Shown in pieces: positions 1 through 5,953 of a stretch of DNA of 8,173 nt. The stretch lies in NCBI GenBank assembly GCA_016927125.1, contig JAFGNG010000173.1:1-8173 (forward strand), given 5' to 3'. The position numbers and the translations under genes were made by a program. Under the pieces are notes generated by a model. That model saw only the letters and a list, made by a program, of their open reading frames with translations, was not told the DNA's origin and made no database searches. Each line of letters begins with the position of its first letter. The first letter of the stretch is position 1. The stretch comes from Planctomycetota bacterium (GTDB lineage: Bacteria; Planctomycetota; SZUA-567; JAFGNG01).

Positions 1-588
1 CGCGCCATATTCGCCAGGCAGCTCGACCTTGAGCGGGACGGCAATCAGCGCAACATTGCAACCGGCCGCCACCTGCCGATAAACGCGGGGGTGGTCGTCT
101 GTGATGTTTTCGCAGATGTCCCGGTAGACCGCCCGGATGATGTGGCTCAGATTCTCCGCCGTGGCGTTGAAAGAGCGGTATGGCCGCTGGTCAAAACTGC
201 TGGGGCCGGGTTCGGAATGCAGGATCATGAAGCGGTCGAGGCTGCGCCAGTAGTTATAGAGGCTCTCCACGAATTCATGGAGCGTCCAGCGGTTCTCTGC
301 CCGGGTCAGGTGCCCTGCCCACGGCAACATGCTGGCGGCCTGCTCCAGGGGGATGCCGCTGAGAACGCGCAGCAGTTCGACAATCCGGTCGAACGGTTCG
401 CCGCCCGGATCTGGAAAAAGAAAGGGTTTGCGCAGCGGGGATTCGTGCCGGTTCAGCTTTTCCCAGTAACGCCGGAGGATCTCGACGAAAATTTCGCTCT
501 GCAGCAAATCCCGCGAGGAGGTGCAGATCCGGTCTCGGACATGCAGAATTGACTTTCGGCCTTCAAAGACATGGGTCTTGTCATCCAT
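1..588 (-). CDS. Unrecognised protein, N-terminal 196 residues (cut by window edge)
   Basis: An uninterrupted minus-strand frame runs from an ATG at 588 to the left edge without a stop, so the C-terminus lies outside the window. The start is well fixed: an in-frame TGA lies upstream at 612-610, no other start codon lies between, and the next in-frame Met is residue 87. An AAGGA ribosome binding site sits about 10 nt upstream. The visible part looks soluble and largely helical, with no signal peptide or membrane segment. It is rich in aromatic and charged residues: RRYWEKLNRHESPLRKP around residues 39-55, LYNYWRSLDRF around 110-120, and HPRVYRQVAAG around 166-176. I do not recognise the family and assign no function. 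Composition and codon choice match the neighbouring genes, and the plus-strand frame over the same bases reads as low-quality antisense. It is transcribed divergently from the XRE gene. Confidence 0.8.
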   Translation of the reverse strand, partial: MDDKTHVFEGRKSILHVRDRICTSSRDLLQSEIFVEILRRYWEKLNRHESPLRKPFLFPDPGGEPFDRIVELLRVLSGIPLEQAASMLPWAGHLTRAENRWTLHEFVESLYNYWRSLDRFMILHSEPGPSSFDQRPYRSFNATAENLSHIIRAVYRDICENITDDHPRVYRQVAAGCNVALIAVPLKVELPGEYGA

Positions 589-706
589 TAGAGATGCATC
601 CTTCCAGAGTCATCACCTAAGAAAAACGAGTGCGTTTCCTGTGACTGGCAGCTTTCCCGATCACGGGCTCGCGCCAGCGCTCGCAACCGCCCGCAAGTTG
701 GGTTTA

Positions 707-715
707 ATTATACCA
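707..715 (-). promoter_or_regulatory. Candidate extended -10 promoter of the left-edge gene
   Basis: Read on the minus strand, 712-707 is a perfect TATAAT preceded by TGG at 715-713, giving the TGn extended -10 arrangement. No good -35 hexamer lies 16-18 nt upstream, which extended -10 promoters tolerate. Transcription would start near 700, leaving a leader of about 110 nt before the ATG at 588. The call rests on consensus match alone. Confidence 0.4.
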
Positions 716-833
716 GAACCAAAATTCAGCCTGCTTATGCTATCTAAACTTACCCGGGTGTCTATTAAAAACTTCCCGAGAATAATTTTAAGGCCAGCCC
801 GGACATTTCCCCGGTAATTTTATGCTTTTTATA

Positions 834-861
834 TTGACGGTAAATTTTTGCCCATTATATT
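834..861 (+). promoter_or_regulatory. Candidate sigma70 promoter of xre
   Basis: TTGACG at 834-839 is separated by 16 nt from TATATT at 856-861, a good match to sigma70 -35 and -10 elements. Transcription would start near 868, giving a leader of about 28 nt that contains the ribosome binding site at 885-890. The -10 element lies inside a palindromic region, consistent with repression there. Confidence 0.5.
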
Positions 862-882
862 TATGCCTCATTAGCATATAAT
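854..882. promoter_or_regulatory. Palindromic candidate operator over the xre promoter
   Basis: ATTATAT at 854-860 is the exact reverse complement of ATATAAT at 876-882, centred at 868. A second inverted pair, TATGC at 862-866 and GCATA at 874-878, is nested inside with its centre at 870. Together they cover the predicted -10 box and transcription start. XRE-family regulators commonly bind short inverted repeats and often repress themselves, so autoregulation is a reasonable inference. AT-rich DNA produces such repeats by chance, so this is a moderate call. Confidence 0.4.
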
Positions 883-895
883 CTGGGGAGTAAAA

Positions 896-1357
896 ATGGA
901 CAGTCAAATCATTGGTTTGAAGATTGCGCGCTTGCGCAAGGAAAAGCATCTCACCGGGATTGAGCTGGCCCGGCGCGCCGGCCTGTCGCAACCGCAGCTC
1001 TCGCGCCTGGAAAACGGCAAGCAGGGCTTGCGCAGCGCTACCCTGACCCGGCTCGCTTCGGCGCTGGAGGTGCAGCCGGCATACTTCTTCGAGGAAGAAC
1101 AGGCCGCGCTTTCCACCCTTAAGCAGAAGGAAAAGCAGAGCCGCAAGGCGATCGGGCAGAGCTTCACCGACGAGATCTTTCTCGGCGTCGGGAATATCGC
1201 GCTCACGCCGGGATACGAGCAGATCCTGCGCAAGCTCTCCGTGGCGCTTTCCAAGGATGACTGCGACCGCCGCACCCTCCGGCAACTCCTTAACCGGATC
1301 CTCGGGATGAATAACACCGAGAGGGAGAAGCTCTTTGTGCGCCTGGTGCGGAAATAA
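896..1357 (+). CDS. XRE-family helix-turn-helix transcriptional regulator
   Basis: This 153-residue protein has an HTH_3/XRE DNA-binding domain at about residues 6-62. It shows the family pattern: IARLRKEKHLT, then ELARRAGLS as the first HTH helix and turn, then QPQLSRLENGKQ as the recognition helix. The remainder (about 66-153) is charged and helical, with a Lys/Glu-rich stretch at 66-85 and a terminal helical segment at 126-152; I recognise no sensor or peptidase domain there, so its signal is unknown. The ATG is preceded by GGGGAG at 885-890 with a 5-nt spacer, which fixes the start. The gene lies 56 nt upstream of the LpxH-like gene with no evident terminator between, so the two may be co-transcribed. 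A palindrome over its own promoter suggests self-regulation. The HTH assignment is secure; the target is not known. Confidence 0.92.
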   Translation: MDSQIIGLKIARLRKEKHLTGIELARRAGLSQPQLSRLENGKQGLRSATLTRLASALEVQPAYFFEEEQAALSTLKQKEKQSRKAIGQSFTDEIFLGVGNIALTPGYEQILRKLSVALSKDDCDRRTLRQLLNRILGMNNTEREKLFVRLVRK

Positions 1358-1413
1358 GCCGGGCCCTGACAGCCGCCTGCCTAACCTGTTTTGCCAATTC
1401 GTGAAAGGTTTGT

Positions 1414-2163
1414 ATGCGCCATCTATTCCTTGCTGATCTTCACCTCCTGCCGGGTCCGCAACCGGGGCAAAACGCCAAACTCAAACATTTTCTCGAAGTA
1501 ACCTGCGCCGATGCCGAGGGGGTGTACTTCCTCGGCGATCTCTTTCACTGCTGGCTGGAACGCGGCGACCGCTACGTGGGGGATTACGCCGAGGTGCTGG
1601 AGATCTTCAGAGCGGCGGCGGCGAAGGGCTTGCCCATGCATCTCATCCCCGGCAACCGGGATTTTACCGCCGGGGAGCTCTTTGAATCTTTGAGCGGAAT
1701 TGTCTGCCATGGCGGGGAGTACTGCATTGCCCCGGCGGGCACGCGCATCCTCCTGGCCCACGGCGACGCCTACTGCACCAGCGACTGGCAGTACCAAGCG
1801 TTGCGCTGGCTGCTGACCGGGCCGATCGGCAAGGTGGTGAGAGCGATTATCCCATGGCCGTGGGCGGAGAAGGTGGTGCGGATGGTGCAGAACCGCAAGA
1901 CCGTGCCCGCGGTCTACCATGCGACCCTCGCCTCGATTAGCATCCAGACCGCCAGTGCGCTCAAGGCGATGCGCCGGCGGGACTGCGCGGTGCTGGTCTG
2001 CGGCCATATCCACTTCCCCGGCCAGCGCCGCCTGGAGGAGAAGGATTATCATGGCATGATGTACGTGGTTCCGGACTGGCGCCGGGAAGGCGGTTATCTG
2101 GAGTATGATGGGAAAAGCTTTACGCCGACTCAGGCGGAAGCGCCCTGCGTTTCTTCGCGGTAG
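1414..2163 (+). CDS. lpxH: LpxH-like UDP-2,3-diacylglucosamine diphosphatase (calcineurin-like phosphoesterase)
   Basis: The 249-residue product has the metal-binding blocks of the LpxH branch of calcineurin-like phosphoesterases in order: ADLHL with D8 and H10, LGDLF with D42, GNRDF with N81-R82, AHGD with H116, and CGHIH with H198 and H200. LpxH removes UMP from UDP-2,3-diacylglucosamine to give lipid X in lipid A synthesis, acting at the inner face of the cytoplasmic membrane. Length is close to the roughly 240 residues of E. coli LpxH. A helical segment with several Trp residues (about 122-185) sits where LpxH has its lipid-binding cap. The lysine/serine-rich substrate loop of E. coli LpxH does not align well here (VQNRKTVPAVYHA), so a related phosphoesterase with another substrate is possible. 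GAAAGG at 1403-1408 supports the start. The 3' end overlaps the convergent pabC-like gene by 34 bp, and no other lpx gene is in view. Confidence 0.75.
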   Translation: MRHLFLADLHLLPGPQPGQNAKLKHFLEVTCADAEGVYFLGDLFHCWLERGDRYVGDYAEVLEIFRAAAAKGLPMHLIPGNRDFTAGELFESLSGIVCHGGEYCIAPAGTRILLAHGDAYCTSDWQYQALRWLLTGPIGKVVRAIIPWPWAEKVVRMVQNRKTVPAVYHATLASISIQTASALKAMRRRDCAVLVCGHIHFPGQRRLEEKDYHGMMYVVPDWRREGGYLEYDGKSFTPTQAEAPCVSSR

Positions 2164-3041
2164 GCAATAAGTAGTTTTTTACTAATCTCACCAGGCACGC
2201 CCTCGCCAATCTTCATGCCAGCTACCGCAACCAGCGGCACCAGCTCCTGAATAGAGTTGGTCAGGAAGGCCTCGTCCGCACCGAGAAGTTTCTCCGGTGG
2301 AAATTCTTCTTCAACCGTTGCAATTCCCAATTTAGCCGCCAGCTCCAATACTACCAGGCGAGTAATGCCGGGGAGGAGATTCATGGTAGCGGGCGGGGTA
2401 ACCAGGGTTCCATCTTTAATGATAAAGAGATTGCTGCACGCGCCTTCGAGGAGCTTGCCATCCGTGTCCAGGATCAGCGCTTCCGCGACTCCCTTTTTAG
2501 TTGCTTCCCAGCGAGCTAGTAAGCATTCAAGGTAGGAGGTGCTCTTATGTTGGTGGAGTTGGGAGCCGGCCGCGCGGGGCTCCGGAGAAATGATGGCAGA
2601 GATGCCGTCCCTGTAAATTGCAGGCTCCGGCTCCGGCAAGGGTTTGACATAAACCAGCAGGTTGGGCGAGTAATGCTTTAAAATATCAGGGCCGTAACCG
2701 TTGCCGCGGGTAAGGGTAGCGCGCAGGTAGAGTTCCCTCGGTATGAGACTGGCATTGCGATCGCAGGTTTCCTGGAATTTTTTTTCGAGATCTTCAGCGC
2801 TGAATTTAACTGTAATCCCAAGGGCGGCAGCGCTCTTTAACATCCTCTCTGCATGATCGCGAGCGCGAAAGGGCTTGCCGGTATACGCCCGGATGGTTTC
2901 AAAGAGGCCGTCGCCATACAGGAAGCCGCGGTCGTCAGGTGGAATCCGCAGGGACTTCCCCTCAACAAAGTCGCCGTTGTAATAGAGCAGTCCGAGGGAT
3001 GGAGTAGTGGAGTCAGGTATGTTGTTATCAAGTTTTGCCAT
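2130..3041 (-). CDS. pabC: Class IV PLP aminotransferase family protein, probable aminodeoxychorismate lyase
   Basis: This 303-residue protein belongs to fold-type IV PLP enzymes. Visible landmarks are DRGFLYGDGLFETIRA (about 37-52), the PLP lysine K166 in QLHQHKSTSY, LLEGACSNLF with E199 (about 197-206), the LPGITR phosphate-cup loop (223-228), and TNSIQELVPL (261-270). The fold includes aminodeoxychorismate lyase, branched-chain aminotransferase and D-amino acid transaminase, which are hard to separate by motif. Its position 36 nt downstream of pabB, on the same strand, argues for PabC: it would release pyruvate from 4-amino-4-deoxychorismate to yield p-aminobenzoate in the cytoplasm. About 18 residues precede the domain, and no Leu/Met start lies between them and the core. 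An in-frame TAA at 3062-3060 and the ATG at 3041 bound the start, though only a weak AAAGAA precedes it, suggesting coupling to pabB translation or an atypical initiation. Confidence 0.8.
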   Translation of the reverse strand: MAKLDNNIPDSTTPSLGLLYYNGDFVEGKSLRIPPDDRGFLYGDGLFETIRAYTGKPFRARDHAERMLKSAAALGITVKFSAEDLEKKFQETCDRNASLIPRELYLRATLTRGNGYGPDILKHYSPNLLVYVKPLPEPEPAIYRDGISAIISPEPRAAGSQLHQHKSTSYLECLLARWEATKKGVAEALILDTDGKLLEGACSNLFIIKDGTLVTPPATMNLLPGITRLVVLELAAKLGIATVEEEFPPEKLLGADEAFLTNSIQELVPLVAVAGMKIGEGVPGEISKKLLIAYREETQGASA

Positions 3042-3077
3042 AGTGGGATTCTTTGGGGTTTAGTCAGAGGATTGGGA

Positions 3078-4502
3078 TTAAACTCGCGCTCCCCGGCCGA
3101 GGGCGCGCAGCATGCCTTCAGCCTTATGGAGTGTCTCCTGGTATTCATCGTGGGGCGAGCTCTCCGCCACAATCGCGCCGCCCACCTGAAAGCTGAGGAT
3201 CCGCCGATCGAAGAGGAGCGTCCGGATCGCAATATTCAGGTCCAGATTGCCGTTAACGCAGATATAACCGATACTGCCGGTATAGAAGCTGCGGGTGGTG
3301 GGCTCGATTTCGTCAATGATCTGCATCGCCCGCACCTTGGGCGCGCCGGTGATGCTGCCTCCGGGCCAGCAGGCCTTGAGGAGATCCACCAAGTCGTAAC
3401 GCTGGTGCAGGAGACCTTCGATAATGCCGACCGCGTGGTGGACAGTGGTATAGGTCTCCATGCGCCGAGGCTCAACCACCCGTACGGTACCATACTCGCA
3501 GACGCGGCCGAGATCATTGCGCAGGAGATCGATAATCATATTGAGCTCGGCAATGTCCTTGCCGGATTTAAGCAACTCCTCGCGGAGGGCTTCGTCTTCC
3601 TTGGGGTTGCTTCCCCGCGGGCGGGTGCCCTTGATCGGGCGGGTCTCCACATAGCGGCCGGTTACCTTGAGGAAGCGTTCCGGGCTGGAACTCATGATGG
3701 CCTTGCCGTCAAAGGCGAGGTAAGCGGAGAAGGGTGCGGGATTCTCTGTCAGCAGGTGCCCCATCACATCGAAGGAATTGCCGGGGATGGTCAGGTCAAA
3801 GCGCTGGGAGAGGTTCACCTGGAAGATATCGCCCGCATAGATATAATCAATGGCCTTCTTGACCGCGGCTTCATACTCCGCCTGGGTGAACCTGCTGATG
3901 GGGCTCTCCGGGCACGGTATTGCCGGGGGGGTATAGGGGCGCTTTCTGGCTTTTTCGACCGCCTCCTGCAAGCGGGCGGTCCGGTCAACCGCATACTTGC
4001 GTCCCTGGCCTTCCTGCAAAAGGACGCAGGCCGTCCACTTGCGGGAGACATGGTCAAAGGCGAGGATCTGATCATAGAATGCCATTTGGATGTCTGGCAG
4101 ATCCAAATCGCGCACCGCGGTTCTGGGCAGCTTCTCCACCGCGTGCGCCAGGTCGTAGGCAAACGCCCCGGCCCAGCCGCCGAAGAAAGGGATCTCTGTA
4201 TCGGTTGAACCGCGCCAGGAAAACTGCTGCAAGGCCCGGCGCATTAACTCAAAGGCGTTACCGTGCCAGATGATGGAGTTGTTGTTACAGGCGAAGGTTG
4301 CCTTCTTGCCGGTCAGGGTGAGACAGGCTTTGGGGTGGGTGCCAAGAAAGCTCCAGTGGCCGACAAAGCCGAAACCCTCTCCGGAAGAGAGCAGGAATGG
4401 CTTTACCGAACTGTCTGAAGCGCCGAGGGCGTGCAAGACGGAAAAGGGCTCAGCCTTTCCCTTTAAGGTTTCACAGTACAATGAGTTATAAAGATTGGCC
4501 AT
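3078..4502 (-). CDS. pabB: Aminodeoxychorismate synthase component I
   Basis: This 474-residue protein has an N-terminal anthranilate-synthase-like domain (about 1-170) and a C-terminal chorismate-binding domain (about 205-470). The latter shows SSSPERF (271-277), PIKGTRPRG (289-297), MIIDLLRNDLGRV (322-334), GGSITGAPKVRAM (381-393) and the final GGAIVAESSPHDEYQET. The lysine K291 in PIKGT is diagnostic: PabB uses it as nucleophile, where anthranilate synthase TrpE has PIAGT. The enzyme combines chorismate with ammonia to give 4-amino-4-deoxychorismate for folate synthesis, normally with ammonia from PabA (TrpG-like glutaminase), which is not in the window. Length is close to the E. coli protein (453 residues). 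The ATG at 4502 is bounded by an in-frame TAG at 4514-4512, but no clear Shine-Dalgarno sequence precedes it. It is the first gene of a pabB-pabC operon, divergent from the membrane protein gene. Confidence 0.95.
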   Translation of the reverse strand: MANLYNSLYCETLKGKAEPFSVLHALGASDSSVKPFLLSSGEGFGFVGHWSFLGTHPKACLTLTGKKATFACNNNSIIWHGNAFELMRRALQQFSWRGSTDTEIPFFGGWAGAFAYDLAHAVEKLPRTAVRDLDLPDIQMAFYDQILAFDHVSRKWTACVLLQEGQGRKYAVDRTARLQEAVEKARKRPYTPPAIPCPESPISRFTQAEYEAAVKKAIDYIYAGDIFQVNLSQRFDLTIPGNSFDVMGHLLTENPAPFSAYLAFDGKAIMSSSPERFLKVTGRYVETRPIKGTRPRGSNPKEDEALREELLKSGKDIAELNMIIDLLRNDLGRVCEYGTVRVVEPRRMETYTTVHHAVGIIEGLLHQRYDLVDLLKACWPGGSITGAPKVRAMQIIDEIEPTTRSFYTGSIGYICVNGNLDLNIAIRTLLFDRRILSFQVGGAIVAESSPHDEYQETLHKAEGMLRALGRGARV

Positions 4503-4571
4503 GGGTTTTTTCTATTATCCGAAGCGTTCTAACGAATCCAATACCAACCTCTTAGGGATTTCTCTTCATAA

Positions 4572-4600
4572 AGCATATCAATTCTACTAAGGGGAGGCAA
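4572..4600 (-). promoter_or_regulatory. Candidate promoter of the pabBC operon
   Basis: On the minus strand, TTGCCT at 4600-4595 is followed after 17 nt by TATGCT at 4577-4572. This is a partial match to the sigma70 -35 and -10 boxes. Transcription would begin near 4565 and leave a leader of about 60 nt before pabB. The divergent plus-strand gene has a TATATT at 4618-4623 but no matching -35 hexamer that I could find. Confidence 0.35.
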
Positions 4601-4651
4601 GGATAGAGTCGATATCTTATATTGGAACTGTGTTTTTGTGGAGCTAACTAT

Positions 4652-5794
4652 ATGTCCGGAATACTGCTTGCAGATGATAAAATTACCACGGATGGGCTTT
4701 ATTTGCGCACCCGTTCCGGAGTGATGGGACCATATACGGTTGGAGCGCTACGGCGGATGGCCATGGCGGGGATCCTGCCCAGCCGGGGCGCGGTTTCCGT
4801 GGACAAGAAAACCTGGCGCCCGGCGGGGAGCTTCCGGGAGTTCTTTGACAAAGAATTTACCCTGCCAGGGGACTATCCCGAGTGTTATGAGGAAGACATG
4901 AAGAAAACTGCCAGCAAACTGGATGACCAGATTTCCACCAAGGCGCTTACTACCTCGGAAGAGGAGTTGCGGATCCTGGATGAGCTTCGCCAGATCCTCA
5001 GAAAAGTCACCAGGAGAAAAAGTCTGTGCCATCTGGTCAGCACGCCGGTGGTCTTGCTCTGTCTACTGGCAATGAGTGGGATTCTGCTCTATGCCGCCGC
5101 CGGGTTCTCCGGGCTGCTGGAGATGTTTACTTGGAAACGTTGCTGGTCATTTCTTTCCTTCGCAGTGCCGGCGCAACTGGGGTTATTGGCGATTTTCTCA
5201 ATGGGAGGCAGCCTCCTCCTATATAAGATCTTTGGCTTGAGTAAAACCGAGCGGCACTTCCTAGCGCTTTATCTCCAGCCTTCCGCCTTTAAAAAGCTTG
5301 GTTGGGGGAGGTTCCTGCGGGGATGGTTACTACACGGGGACTCGTGGTTCCGACGCGCCGGAGAGAATCCGCAGGTGTACTTCCATGTCTTTTACCATGG
5401 CCTCCCGCGCCATGACATTGCCGGAGATGTTAACTTGTGGGAAGACCTGACCAAGGCGGTGCCATACTCGCTGCGCTCCCTGTGCCTACCGGGAGGCAGT
5501 ATCCGCCAGGCCCAGGCCGTAACCCGCCTGCCCCGCTGGAGCACGATGCTGAACGAACTGACTGACGGCCATCTCCTGAAAAACCTTCTGGACAATAACT
5601 ACAACCGCTGGTCGCAGGGGCTGCTTTCCCACGCGCGCAAACGATTACAGTTAAGCCATTCAACCCCCCTCAATTTTTTCCTCTCCTTCATCAAGATCAG
5701 CGAAGGCAAGGAAGCGCTCGCGGTCTGTGTCTATCCCCAGCAGGCAGAACCGGCTGAAGATGAACTCTCTACCTCTTCGGAGTTGGCCGCGTAA
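4652..5794 (+). CDS. Membrane protein with N-terminal GYF_2-like domain, function unknown
   Basis: The 380-residue product starts with a short domain (about 14-65) carrying GLYLRTRSGVMGPYTVGAL and, later, KKTWRPAGSF. This is the layout of GYF_2-type domains: an aromatic strand, a GP(Y/F) turn, a helix, then a W-P end. A charged linker (about 75-122) leads to two hydrophobic segments at about 127-150 and 165-193. The remaining C-terminal part (about 195-380) is soluble-looking, with no catalytic motif that I recognise, and ends in an acidic, Ser-rich tail. The likely topology is two transmembrane helices with both termini on the same side. The ATG at 4652 is preferred because GTGGAG at 4638-4643 lies 8 nt upstream; an in-frame TTG at 4622 has no useful ribosome binding site. 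The gene stands alone between the divergent pab operon and a likely terminator. I assign no function. Confidence 0.85.
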   Translation: MSGILLADDKITTDGLYLRTRSGVMGPYTVGALRRMAMAGILPSRGAVSVDKKTWRPAGSFREFFDKEFTLPGDYPECYEEDMKKTASKLDDQISTKALTTSEEELRILDELRQILRKVTRRKSLCHLVSTPVVLLCLLAMSGILLYAAAGFSGLLEMFTWKRCWSFLSFAVPAQLGLLAIFSMGGSLLLYKIFGLSKTERHFLALYLQPSAFKKLGWGRFLRGWLLHGDSWFRRAGENPQVYFHVFYHGLPRHDIAGDVNLWEDLTKAVPYSLRSLCLPGGSIRQAQAVTRLPRWSTMLNELTDGHLLKNLLDNNYNRWSQGLLSHARKRLQLSHSTPLNFFLSFIKISEGKEALAVCVYPQQAEPAEDELSTSSELAA

Positions 5795-5832
5795 TTAAGA
5801 ACCCTGCCCGCTCCCGCCTCAGGTATACTCCC

Positions 5833-5860
5833 GCAAGACATTTGTCGCTTGCATTTTTTT
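5833..5860 (+). terminator. Candidate rho-independent terminator after the membrane protein gene
   Basis: GCAAGAC at 5833-5839 can pair with GT plus CTTGC (5844-5852, with a two-base CG bulge) around a short ATTT loop. An A and seven T residues follow at 5853-5860. The hairpin is modest and bulged, but position (39 nt after the stop codon) and the T-tract support it. It would separate the membrane protein gene from the downstream module. Confidence 0.5.
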
Positions 5861-5876
5861 AATTCTCTGCTAATTT
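5849..5876 (+). promoter_or_regulatory. Candidate promoter of the M20-like/gpgS module
   Basis: TTGCAT at 5849-5854 and TAATTT at 5871-5876 are 16 nt apart, a partial sigma70 match overlapping the terminator's T-tract. Transcription would start near 5884, about 70 nt before the first gene. Evidence is consensus and position only. Confidence 0.3.
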
Positions 5877-5904
5877 AAAAGCCGCACAGGCAGCTAATTT
5901 TAGC
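5869..5904. repeat. GCTAATTT direct repeat and palindrome
   Basis: GCTAATTT occurs at 5869-5876 and again at 5893-5900, 24 bp apart. The second copy is part of the palindrome GCTAATTTTAGC at 5893-5904. The pair flanks the predicted transcription start of the gpgS module and could be regulator sites, but chance occurrence in this AT-rich spacer cannot be excluded. Confidence 0.3.
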
Positions 5905-5953
5905 GAATACTTACCCGCTTCGCTCTCGTTCCGCTAACGTGAAGGTGGCCACG

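Larger units (their letters stand above)
589..895. other. Divergent intergenic control region
   Basis: These 307 bases separate the minus-strand unknown gene from the plus-strand XRE gene and are more AT-rich than the flanking genes, especially from about 700 to 895. I see no convincing coding frame: a plus-strand frame across 521-817 has no ribosome binding site and overlaps the real minus-strand gene. The region holds a candidate extended -10 promoter for the left gene, a candidate sigma70 promoter for xre, and a palindrome over the latter. TTTATGC occurs twice, at 819-825 and 860-866, 41 bp apart. Confidence 0.7.

Noticed and set aside
91..552. Plus-strand open frame of 153 codons
   Set aside because: It is antisense to the better supported minus-strand gene at 588-1, which has a ribosome binding site, a promoter candidate and normal protein composition.
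877..882. Perfect TATAAT as the xre -10 box
   Set aside because: Transcription would start within the ribosome binding site at 885-890, and no -35 box lies at the right distance. TTGACG/TATATT at 834-861 fits better; this copy is more likely the right arm of the palindrome.
788..1285. Minus-strand frames over the XRE gene
   Set aside because: They mirror a clear HTH protein on the plus strand and would run through its promoter.
2853..4208. Plus-strand open frame of 451 codons
   Set aside because: It lies antisense to pabB and the start of pabC, which show clear family motifs. It has no ribosome binding site and its product resembles no family; long antisense frames are common opposite GC-rich genes.
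3078..4502. Anthranilate synthase TrpE
   Set aside because: The active-site motif is PIKGT, with the lysine typical of PabB, and a pabC-like gene follows; TrpE has PIAGT.
4622..4651. TTG start extending the membrane protein by 10 residues
   Set aside because: No ribosome binding site lies at proper spacing, while ATG 4652 has GTGGAG 8 nt upstream.
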